Assembly (NCBI GenBank): GCA_012274165.1 | Contig: JAAPAA010000067.1 | Coordinates: 1 to 12,665 of the forward strand | From: Thiobacillaceae bacterium | Lineage (GTDB): Bacteria > Pseudomonadota > Gammaproteobacteria > Burkholderiales > Thiobacillaceae | Reading direction: 5' to 3' | Length of the DNA: 12,665 bases | Part shown: positions 6,645 to 12,665 of the stretch, piece after piece | How the letters are laid out: each line of letters starts with the position of its first letter | Numbering within the stretch: position 1 is the stretch's first letter | Made by a program: the position numbers and the translations under genes | Notes under the pieces: generated by a model | What the model saw: only the letters and a program-made list of their open reading frames with translations | Told to the model about the DNA's origin: nothing | Databases searched by the model: none

Positions 6645-7882
6645 CACACGACCGAACCCATCTTGAAGATCGGCAGATACATGGCAACGACCATGCCGCC
6701 GATCAGCGTGCCCAGCACCACCATGATGATCGGCTCCATCAGACTCGACAGTGCGGCCACCGCATCGTCCACCTCGGCTTCGTAAAAGTCGGCCACCTTG
6801 TTGAGCATGGAATCAAGCGAACCGGATTCCTCACCGATTGCAGCCATCTGCAGCACCATATTGGGGAACAGTTCAGTATTGGTCATCGCCGCTGTCAGCG
6901 CAGTACCGGTAGACACCTCGGACTTAATTTTCTGGGTGGCCTCGACGTACACCTGGTTGCCCGATGCGCCACCGACCGACTCGAGCGCCTCAACCAGCGG
7001 CACGCCCGCCGCGAACATGGTCGCCAGGGTGCGGGTCCAGCGCGCGATGGTGGCTTTTTCGATCACGGCGCCAAAAATCGGCAGTTTGAGCATGACGCGA
7101 TCCATGAACATTTGCACCTTGCGTGAACGTTTCCACGCCTGCAGCAGGAAATAAATGCCCCCGCCAATGCCGCCGAATATCGCCCACCACCATTTGACGA
7201 AGAAATCCGACATCGCCATCACCACCAGCGTCGGCCCCGGCAAGTCTGCGCCAAAACTGCTGAACAATGTCTTGAACGCCGGGATCACAAAAATCATGAT
7301 GACGGCGGTGATGACGAATGCCACCACAATAATGGAAACCGGATAAAACAGCGCCGACTTGATCTTGCTCTTGATGGCGAGGATCTTTTCCTTGTATACC
7401 GCCAGCCGGTCCAGCACCGCTTCGAGGATACCGGCCGATTCGCCCGCCCCCACCAGGTTGCAATACAGCGCGTCGAAATACAGCGGATGGCGGCCAAAGG
7501 ACTGGGTAAGGCTGCTACCCTTTTCGATATCCGCCTTGATTTCAGCCAGCAGGCGCTGCACCGAGGGATTGGAATGCCCCCGCCCTACGATGTCAAACGC
7601 TTGCAGCAAAGGCACGCCGGCTTTCATCATGGTCGCCAGTTGGCGGGTGAACAGGGTGATGTCCTTTTCGGTGACTTTTTTTGCACCGCTGAACAAGGTG
7701 CTCTGTTTTTTGACCTTGGTGACATTGATGCCCTGCTTGCGCAGCACCGAATTTACCACCGCTTCGCCACCAGCCTGCATCTGGCCTTTGACCTTCTTGC
7801 CACGCTTGTCCATGCCTTCCCACAGATAGGAGGCATCCCTTTTAACTGCTTTTGCAGCTACTGCTTTTGTCGCTATTGCCAT
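6644..7882 (-). CDS. pilC: Type IV pilus inner-membrane platform protein PilC
   Basis: Inner-membrane platform through which the PilB and PilT ATPases are thought to drive pilin insertion and removal. The 412 residues are full length. A basic, Ala-rich N-terminus leads into YLWEGMDKRGKKVKGQM. Two type II secretion F domains follow (about 75-200 and 277-400), with the paired motifs GAGESAGILEAVL (146-158) and GEESGSLDSML (350-360). Membrane helices lie near 178-202, 228-248 and 382-404. AAGGA sits 8 bases before the ATG at 7882 and overlaps the pilB stop. The gene begins 11 bases after pilB and its TGA overlaps the pilD start, so the three pilus genes are co-transcribed. Confidence 0.97.
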   Translation of the reverse strand: MAIATKAVAAKAVKRDASYLWEGMDKRGKKVKGQMQAGGEAVVNSVLRKQGINVTKVKKQSTLFSGAKKVTEKDITLFTRQLATMMKAGVPLLQAFDIVGRGHSNPSVQRLLAEIKADIEKGSSLTQSFGRHPLYFDALYCNLVGAGESAGILEAVLDRLAVYKEKILAIKSKIKSALFYPVSIIVVAFVITAVIMIFVIPAFKTLFSSFGADLPGPTLVVMAMSDFFVKWWWAIFGGIGGGIYFLLQAWKRSRKVQMFMDRVMLKLPIFGAVIEKATIARWTRTLATMFAAGVPLVEALESVGGASGNQVYVEATQKIKSEVSTGTALTAAMTNTELFPNMVLQMAAIGEESGSLDSMLNKVADFYEAEVDDAVAALSSLMEPIIMVVLGTLIGGMVVAMYLPIFKMGSVV

Positions 7883-7893
7883 AAAGGTGTTCC

Positions 7894-9483
7894 TTAAAGA
7901 TTGGTGACGGCCTCAACCTCTTCCAGCGAGGTAAGTCCGGCTTTTACTTTCAACAACCCTGCCTGACGCAAATCGACCACGCCTTCGAGTCGCGCCTGGT
8001 CGGCGATATCGGATTCGTTGCCGCCCTTGAGAATGATGCGGGTCATGGCGTCGGTGATCGGCATCACCTGATAGATCCCTAAACGCCCCTTGTAGCCCGA
8101 GCCACCGCAGACATCACAGCCCACCGGCTTATAGGGCCGCCAGTTGCCATCCAGTTGCGCTTCGGTAAACCCGGCTTCCAGCATGGCTTCGCGCGGCAGA
8201 TCGGTTGACTGCTTACACGAGCACAGCTTGCGCGCCAAGCGCTGGGCGGTAATCAGAATCACCGACGACGCCACGTTAAAGGGTGCCACGCCCATGTTCA
8301 GCAGACGGGTCAGGGTGCCTGGCGCATCGTTGGTATGCAGGGTGGACATCACCATGTGGCCCGTTTGCGCGGCCTTGATCGCGATATCAGCGGTTTCCAG
8401 GTCACGGATTTCGCCGACCATGATGACATCCGGATCCTGCCGCAAAAACGACTTCAGTGCAGCCGAGAAAGTCAGTCCGGCCTTGTCGTTGACGTTGACC
8501 TGGTTGATGCCGGGCAACTGGATTTCTGCCGGGTCTTCCGCCGTCGAAATATTGACGTCGGGCTTGTTGAGAATATTCAGACAGGTGTAGAGCGAAACGG
8601 TTTTACCGGAACCCGTCGGGCCGGTCACCAGCACCATGCCATAGGGGCGTTGCACCGCGTTCAGCAGCAGCTCTTTCTGGAACGGCTCATACCCCAGCGC
8701 CTCGATTCCGAGCTGGGCGCTGGTCGGGTCGAGAATACGCATAACAATTTTTTCGCCATACAGCGTCGGCAGGGTACTGACCCGAAAATCGATGGCGCGG
8801 CTCTTCGACAACACCAGCTTCATGCGGCCGTCCTGCGGCACGCGCTTTTCCGATATGTCCAGCCGCGACAGCACCTTGATGCGCGAAGCGACCTTGTCCT
8901 TGATCGCCATCGGCGGCTGCGCCACTTCGGCCAAAATGCCGTCGCGACGATAGCGAATACGGTAATACTTTTCGTAGGGCTCGAAGTGGATGTCGGATGC
9001 GCCCTGGTTGATTGCATCGAGCATGATTTTTTGCAGATAGCGCACCACCGGCGCGTCGTCGATCTCGATACCCGGCGCATCCTGCTGCGTGGCAGCGGCC
9101 TCATCGTCGACGAAATCAAGATTCAGGTCCTCCGCGTTCAACACCGCCATGGTGTTGTCCGCAGCCTCGCCCGCCTTCGCAACCAGCTTGGCGAGTTTGT
9201 CATCGTCCACCACCACCGGCTCCACGGCCTGGTTGGTCTGGAACTTCACTTCATCCAGCGCTTGCAGATGGGTCGGGTCGGAGGTCGCGACATACAGCTT
9301 GTTGCCGCGTTGATACAGCGCAACCACACGTCGTTTCTGCACCAGCTTGGCATCGAGCAGCCCCTGCGGCAGGCTGTCAGCATCCATGGCATTCAAGTCC
9401 AGATAGGGGAATCCGAACGAGGATGCGGCAAATTCGGCGATCTGATCGGCCTTGAAGCGCTTGCCCTTGATCAGTTCGGTCAC
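7894..9483 (-). CDS. pilB: Type IV pilus assembly ATPase PilB (frame lacks the normal N-terminus)
   Basis: Cytosolic hexameric AAA-type ATPase powering pilus extension. The open frame from GTG (9483) gives 529 residues. The rest of the N-terminal MshEN-type domain comes first (FADQIAEFA-like segment, LDLNAMD). The ATPase core follows: Walker A GPTGSGKT (288-295), Asp box TAEDPAE (314-320), Walker B DVIMVGEIRD (352-361) and His box GHMVMSTLHTNDAP (375-388). Zinc cysteines are CSC (421, 423) and CDVC (456, 459). The catalytic core looks intact. About 40 N-terminal residues are missing relative to the ~566-residue family norm; they lie upstream in another frame (next entry). In the pilB frame, codons back to 9523 still look homologous (WKRASQSGDSFV) but offer no start codon before the GTG. 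The GTG has only a weak AGG about 10 bases upstream. It heads the pilBCD operon. Confidence 0.93.
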   Translation of the reverse strand: MTELIKGKRFKADQIAEFAASSFGFPYLDLNAMDADSLPQGLLDAKLVQKRRVVALYQRGNKLYVATSDPTHLQALDEVKFQTNQAVEPVVVDDDKLAKLVAKAGEAADNTMAVLNAEDLNLDFVDDEAAATQQDAPGIEIDDAPVVRYLQKIMLDAINQGASDIHFEPYEKYYRIRYRRDGILAEVAQPPMAIKDKVASRIKVLSRLDISEKRVPQDGRMKLVLSKSRAIDFRVSTLPTLYGEKIVMRILDPTSAQLGIEALGYEPFQKELLLNAVQRPYGMVLVTGPTGSGKTVSLYTCLNILNKPDVNISTAEDPAEIQLPGINQVNVNDKAGLTFSAALKSFLRQDPDVIMVGEIRDLETADIAIKAAQTGHMVMSTLHTNDAPGTLTRLLNMGVAPFNVASSVILITAQRLARKLCSCKQSTDLPREAMLEAGFTEAQLDGNWRPYKPVGCDVCGGSGYKGRLGIYQVMPITDAMTRIILKGGNESDIADQARLEGVVDLRQAGLLKVKAGLTSLEEVEAVTNL

Positions 9484-9599
9484 GAAAGAATCGCCTGACT
9501 GGCTGGCACGTTTCCAGACCCCGTCTCGGTCAACCAGCCATGGTTGACCATGGCGCGCGCCAGCCCGGTTAAATTACTGGAAGAAGACACATCGGCCAT
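9480..9599 (-). pseudogene. pilB: Frameshifted 5' end of pilB
   Basis: An ATG at 9599 opens a 39-codon frame beginning MADVSSSSNLTGLARAMVNH, continuing GWLTETG, that stops at TGA (9482-9480). The first ~25 residues resemble the start of betaproteobacterial PilB (S-x-L-T-G-L-A-R-x-L-V-x-x-G-x-L-x-E). The next part of that homology, WKRASQSGDSFVTELIKGKR, is in the pilB frame. Inserting one G in the GGGG run (plus-strand C4 at 9519-9522) gives TETGVWKRASQ and a single gene of 1707 bases, 568 residues. The stop overlaps the downstream GTG as GTGA. It may be a real mutation, an assembly or sequencing error, or a recoding site. Confidence 0.8.
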
Positions 9600-9691
9600 A
9601 GCTCGGTTCCAAACAAATCCTGAATCAGATTATCACCCGCATCGACCAGGCCGCCGAGAGGGGATCACAGGCTTTAACGGCACTGATTGAT
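9600..9691. other. pilB upstream gap
   Basis: 92 bases between corB and the pilB 5' end. On the minus strand there is a GATAAT (about 9628-9633) that could serve as a -10, but no matching -35 at 16-18 bases. No sigma54-type TGGCAC/TTGC pair and no terminator hairpin for corB were seen. Whether the pil genes have their own promoter here is therefore open. Confidence 0.3.
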
Positions 9692-10981
9692 TTAAGTTGA
9701 GGCATTCCCGGCATCTGGCGCAGGCGGATAAATGCGCGCCATCTTGACCGCCCGATCCTGCGTTTGCACGATTTCCACCGGGACATCGCCCAGCTTGAGA
9801 CTCACGCCTGCTTCAGGAATATCCTCGAATTGCTCCAGCAGCAGGCCATTAAGTGTTTTCGGACCATCCAGCGGCAGCGACAGCCCGAGGGTGCGATTCA
9901 GGTGGCGTAGCAGCACACTGCCTTCGGCCAGCCAGCTGCCATCTGCATCACGCCGCAGATAGCCCATATCCGACGGGGCTTGGGTAGTGAATTCACCGAC
10001 CATTTCTTCGAGCAGGTCTTCCAGCGTCACCAGCCCCTGCAACTCGCCGTACTCATCCACCACCAGCGCCAGCCGGCGACGGCCCCGCTGAAAATTGCGC
10101 AACTGGGTAAATAGCGGCGTGCCTGCCGGAACGAAATAGGGCTCCTCCAGGTTTTCCTTCAGCGTTTCCGGATTCAGCTCATCGCCAGTCAGCGCATGCA
10201 GCACCCGACGCACATGCAGCACGCCGAGCAGGGTGTCCGGCGAGCCTTGCTGCACGATCAGCCGGGTGTGGTGACTGGTGGATATCTGCTGGCGCAGCCG
10301 CTCGGGATCATCCTCGATATCGATCGCCTCGATCTGGTTGCGCGGCGTCATCACGTCGTCCACCGTAATGTCCTCCAGCTCCAGCATGTTCATCAGTATC
10401 CGGTGGTGTTCACGCGGCATTCTGCCGGACGATTCCAGCACGATGGTACGCAGCTCTTCCAGTCCCAGGCTGTTGCCCTGACCTGGCTCCGGCTGTTTGA
10501 TCCGCAACAGCCGCAGAATGCCCTGCACAAACAGGTTGACGAACCACACCACCGGATATGCAAGCGTCAATAGCGGCGTCAGCAGCCATGTCGCCGGATA
10601 GGCGACGCGCTCGGGAAAGGCGGCGCCCAGCACCTTGGGGGTGACTTCGCTAAACACCAGAATCAGGAAGGTCAGCAACAGGGTCGCCACCATCAGTACC
10701 ACTTCACCGTCGCCAAACAGACGAATCGCCAGCACCGTAGACAGCGTACTCGAGGCCGCATTGACCAGATTGTTGCCGAGCAGAATCACGCCCAACAGCT
10801 TGTCAGTTCGATCCAGTAGCGCCTGTGCCCGCATCGCCCCGCGATGACCGGTATCGGCAGCGTGGCGCAACCGATAGCGATTGATCGCCATCATCGCGGT
10901 CTCGGATGCCGAAAAAAAGGCCGAGGTCATCAACAAAACAGCAAGCACGGCAAACAGCGTGCTGGTGGCAATGCTATCCAA
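9692..10981 (-). CDS. corB: CNNM/CBS/CorC-family membrane protein (magnesium/cobalt efflux type)
   Basis: Inner-membrane protein of the HlyC/CorC group, linked to Mg2+/Co2+ homeostasis; older annotations call it hemolysin. The 429 residues match E. coli CorB (YfjD, about 428). An N-terminal DUF21 domain has about four membrane helices (6-28, 63-87, 93-115, 131-160) and FFSASETAMMAINRYRLRH. Two CBS domains follow (about 208-270 and 275-333), the second with VVDEYGELQGLVTLEDLLEE. A CorC_HlyC domain ends the protein (about 340-418). The start is a TTG at 10981: it aligns with the E. coli N-terminus, an in-frame stop lies directly upstream, and GAGG is 9 bases before it. It follows ypjD by 11 bases, so the two are co-transcribed. 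Transport function is inferred from the family. Confidence 0.93.
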   Translation of the reverse strand: MDSIATSTLFAVLAVLLMTSAFFSASETAMMAINRYRLRHAADTGHRGAMRAQALLDRTDKLLGVILLGNNLVNAASSTLSTVLAIRLFGDGEVVLMVATLLLTFLILVFSEVTPKVLGAAFPERVAYPATWLLTPLLTLAYPVVWFVNLFVQGILRLLRIKQPEPGQGNSLGLEELRTIVLESSGRMPREHHRILMNMLELEDITVDDVMTPRNQIEAIDIEDDPERLRQQISTSHHTRLIVQQGSPDTLLGVLHVRRVLHALTGDELNPETLKENLEEPYFVPAGTPLFTQLRNFQRGRRRLALVVDEYGELQGLVTLEDLLEEMVGEFTTQAPSDMGYLRRDADGSWLAEGSVLLRHLNRTLGLSLPLDGPKTLNGLLLEQFEDIPEAGVSLKLGDVPVEIVQTQDRAVKMARIYPPAPDAGNAST

Positions 10982-10990
10982 TCAGAATCG

Positions 10991-10994
10991 CCTC
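10991..10994 (-). promoter_or_regulatory. Ribosome binding site supporting the TTG start of corB
   Basis: GAGG on the minus strand, overlapping the ypjD stop (TGAGG) and 9 bases before the TTG at 10981. It implies coupled ypjD-corB translation. Confidence 0.5.
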
Positions 10995-11778
10995 AACGTC
11001 GGAGTACGACTTCCAGCACAAACTGCGTGCCCAGGTAAGCCAATAACAGCAGGGTGAAGCCGGTAATCGTCCAGACCAGCGCCGTACGTCCGCGCCAGCC
11101 GCGGAAATGCCGTCCCAGCAGCAGGCCGCCGAAGACCAGCCAGGACAGGATCGCAAACACGGTCTTGTGGGAAAACTGCAAAGCCTTGCCGAACAGCTCT
11201 TCCGAAAAGAACACTCCGCTAAACACCGCCAGCGTCAGCAACGCGAAACCGATGCCGATGGTTTTGAACAGCATGGCCTCCAGCGTCAGCAAAGGCGGCG
11301 CACCGTTCTGCAGTATCCCGCCACGATGCAGTTGTTTTTCCAGCATGGTCATCAACACCGCATGCAGTGCCGCCACAGCCAGCAGGCCATAGGCCAGAAA
11401 CGACACCACTAGATGCGCGCGCAAAGCCAGTGCCTGCGAATTGGGGATGACATGGGTCTCGGTAAAAAACGCCATTCCCAACACGGACAAGGCCGCCAAC
11501 CCACTCACCCAGGATTGCAACCGCGCCAGCGGGGTGCCTTTACTGGACAGCCAATACGTAAGCGCAGTCAGCCACAAAATCGTCGACAAGGAATTGCCGA
11601 ATCCCAAGCGGATATCGCCCTGTCCCAGCACGGACTGATAAATCAGGGCCCCGTGCGCCAGCAAGGCCAGCGGCAACACCACGCACGCCGTTTTGAACGG
11701 CGGCGTGCGCTGCAAGCGCCAAGCCACCCATCCATAGAGCGCACTCACACATAAAGTAACCAGCAATAGCGGTGACAT
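10993..11778 (-). CDS. ypjD: YpjD, CcsA/HemX-like inner-membrane protein
   Basis: Polytopic membrane protein related to the cytochrome c assembly (CcsA/CcmC/HemX) fold; the exact function is not established. The 261 residues (E. coli YpjD about 263) contain about eight membrane helices. Conserved histidines that may bind heme are His122 (ALRAHLVVSFLAYG) and His204 (SHKTVFAILSW), with His42 also in a helix. The tryptophan-rich heme-handling WWD motif of true CcsA/CcmC proteins is not visible, so a direct role in cytochrome c maturation is doubtful. Neighbours corB downstream and ffh divergent repeat the E. coli ffh-ypjD-yfjD set, in which these two genes have been renamed for cobalt resistance. 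The ATG at 11778 has a weak ribosome binding site. Confidence 0.92.
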   Translation of the reverse strand: MSPLLLVTLCVSALYGWVAWRLQRTPPFKTACVVLPLALLAHGALIYQSVLGQGDIRLGFGNSLSTILWLTALTYWLSSKGTPLARLQSWVSGLAALSVLGMAFFTETHVIPNSQALALRAHLVVSFLAYGLLAVAALHAVLMTMLEKQLHRGGILQNGAPPLLTLEAMLFKTIGIGFALLTLAVFSGVFFSEELFGKALQFSHKTVFAILSWLVFGGLLLGRHFRGWRGRTALVWTITGFTLLLLAYLGTQFVLEVVLRR

Positions 11779-11802
11779 TCGTTAAAATGGAAATCCTAAA
11801 AT
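11773..11802 (+). promoter_or_regulatory. Weak candidate promoter of ffh
   Basis: GTGACA (11772-11777; five of six to consensus) and TAAAAT (11797-11802; five of six) on the plus strand, but with a long 19-base spacer. A second TAAAAT lies at 11783-11788 without a -35. The -35 overlaps the ypjD start codon. Confidence 0.3.
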
Positions 11803-11810
11803 CTTGTTTC

Positions 11811-11826
11811 GGCCAGTCGACCGGCC
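11811..11826. repeat. Near-perfect 16-base dyad between ypjD and ffh
   Basis: GGCCAGTCGACCGGCC pairs at 14 of 16 positions around a central GTCGAC. It also contains the direct repeat CGGCCAG, 12 bases apart. It lies where the two divergent transcripts would begin, so it may be an operator. A chance GC-rich palindrome cannot be excluded. Confidence 0.45.
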
Positions 11827-11831
11827 AGCTC

Positions 11832-11860
11832 ATTATCCATGCCACCCTCCACGGCAACAA
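11832..11860 (-). promoter_or_regulatory. Candidate promoter of ypjD-corB
   Basis: On the minus strand, TTGTTG (11860-11855), a 17-base spacer, then GATAAT (11837-11832). The -10 matches at five of six and the -35 only at the TTG half. It gives a leader of roughly 50 bases before the ypjD ATG and overlaps the ffh ribosome binding region. Confidence 0.42.
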
Positions 11861-11867
11861 GGACACC

Positions 11868-12665
11868 ATGCTAGATAACCTTAGTGGACGCCTTGCCGGC
11901 GTCGTCAAACAACTGCGCGGTCAAGCGCGCATCACCGAAGCCAACGTGCAGGACACGCTGCGCCAGGTGCGTCTCGCGCTGCTGGAAGCCGACGTCGCCC
12001 TGCCCGTGGTCAAGGATTTCATCGAGGCCGTCAAAACCCGCGCACTGGGCCAAGACGTGCTCACCAGCCTGTCGCCCGGACAGGCGCTGATTGGCATCGT
12101 CCACGAAGAACTCACCCGCCTGATGGGCGGCGCCAACGCCGAACTGAATCTGGCCGCCAACCCGCCTGCGGTGATCCTGATGGCCGGCTTGCAGGGTTCC
12201 GGCAAAACCACCACCAGCGGAAAACTCGCGCTGCTGCTCAAAAACCGCAAGAAAAAAGTCCTGCTCACCTCGGCCGACGTCTATCGCCCCGCCGCCATCG
12301 ACCAGTTGCGCCAGCTCGGCAAACAGCTCGATGTCGCCTTTTTCGAGGCCGGCGACGAACGCGATCCATTGAAAATCGCCACCGCCGCGCAGGATCATGC
12401 GCGCAAGCAGTTTTATGACGTGCTGATCGTCGACACCGCCGGTAGGCTGGCGATCGACGCCGCGATGATGGCCGAGATTCAGGCGCTGCACGCCGCCGTC
12501 AACCCGGTCGAAACGCTGTTCGTGGTCGATGCGATGCAAGGCCAGGACGCGATCAATGTCGCCAAGGCGTTCAACGAAGCCTTGCCGCTGACCGGCATCG
12601 TGCTGACCAAGCTCGATGGCGACTCACGCGGTGGCGCGGCACTGTCGGTGCGCCAGATCACCGGC
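11868..12665 (+). CDS. ffh: Signal recognition particle GTPase Ffh, N-terminal and GTPase domains (partial)
   Basis: SRP54 homolog that, with 4.5S RNA, binds signal sequences of nascent membrane proteins and docks with FtsY at the inner membrane. The 266 codons present begin MLDNLSGRLAGVVKQLRGQ, the N-domain helical bundle (1-90). The G domain carries G1 GLQGSGKTT (107-115), G2 DVYRPAAIDQLRQL (137-150), G3 DTAGR (189-193), DAMQGQDAIN (221-230) and G4 TKLDGDSRGGA (247-257). The RNA- and signal-binding M domain lies beyond the right edge; family length is about 450 residues. AAGGA lies 4 bases before the ATG. It diverges from ypjD across 89 bases. Confidence 0.97.
   Translation, partial: MLDNLSGRLAGVVKQLRGQARITEANVQDTLRQVRLALLEADVALPVVKDFIEAVKTRALGQDVLTSLSPGQALIGIVHEELTRLMGGANAELNLAANPPAVILMAGLQGSGKTTTSGKLALLLKNRKKKVLLTSADVYRPAAIDQLRQLGKQLDVAFFEAGDERDPLKIATAAQDHARKQFYDVLIVDTAGRLAIDAAMMAEIQALHAAVNPVETLFVVDAMQGQDAINVAKAFNEALPLTGIVLTKLDGDSRGGAALSVRQITG

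Noticed and set aside
8335..9498. 387-codon plus-strand open frame opposite pilB
   Set aside because: It mirrors the pilB coding frame, has a His/Arg/Gln-rich composition typical of antisense frames in GC-rich genes, and shows no recognisable domain.
9600..9691. Sigma54 or CRP site upstream of pilB
   Set aside because: No TGGCAC-N5-TTGC pair was found; a single TGTGA half-site lacks its partner.
11871..12539. 222-codon minus-strand open frame opposite ffh
   Set aside because: Antisense of the clearly coding ffh G domain; no motif of its own.
1..12665. CRISPR array, tRNA/rRNA genes, insertion sequences, phage or plasmid signatures
   Set aside because: No repeated spacer units, tRNA-like cloverleaf, transposase or integrase frame was recognised; the window is filled with core chromosomal genes.

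Overview
The window looks like a chromosomal core segment of a betaproteobacterium. The sequence is moderately GC-rich. The gene neighbourhoods are ones I associate with that class: pilB-pilC-pilD-coaE-zapD-yacG, divergent ilvA/rpiA, and ffh next to ypjD-corB. A sulfur- or iron-oxidising Nitrosomonadales-type genome (Thiobacillus-like) would fit, but genus cannot be fixed from sequence alone. No tRNA, rRNA, insertion sequence, integrase or CRISPR array is seen. No gene-free stretch exceeds 100 bases.

Left part (1-3453, all minus strand): ilvA (threonine deaminase) is followed by a previously untracked 41-codon ORF with a strong Shine-Dalgarno. Its TGA shares a base with the ATG of a membrane-anchored class III adenylate cyclase. 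Downstream lies the start of a soluble lytic murein transglycosylase gene that runs off the window. rpiA (3523-4179, plus) diverges from ilvA across a 69-base gap holding a good sigma70-type promoter.

Middle part (4198-9599, minus): a compact type IV pilus and housekeeping operon reads pilB, pilC, pilD, coaE, zapD, yacG. The pilC/pilD and pilD/coaE junctions are TGATG overlaps and zapD/yacG is an ATGA overlap. It makes the pilus assembly ATPase, the inner-membrane platform and the prepilin peptidase, then the last enzyme of CoA synthesis, an FtsZ crosslinker and a gyrase-binding zinc protein. pilB appears frameshifted: its first ~25 codons sit in another frame, and one extra base in a run of four C (plus strand, 9519-9522) would rejoin them into a 568-residue protein of normal PilB length.

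Right part (9692-12665): corB (CNNM/CBS/CorC family) and ypjD (CcsA/HemX-like membrane protein) read leftward. ffh (SRP GTPase, 266 codons present, M domain cut off) reads rightward. The 89-base gap between ypjD and ffh holds candidate divergent promoters and a near-perfect 16-base dyad.

Most of the window is ordinary, well-conserved biology. The items worth a second look are the broken pilB 5' end, the small coupled ORF before the cyclase, the perfect palindrome inside yacG and the ypjD/ffh intergenic dyad.
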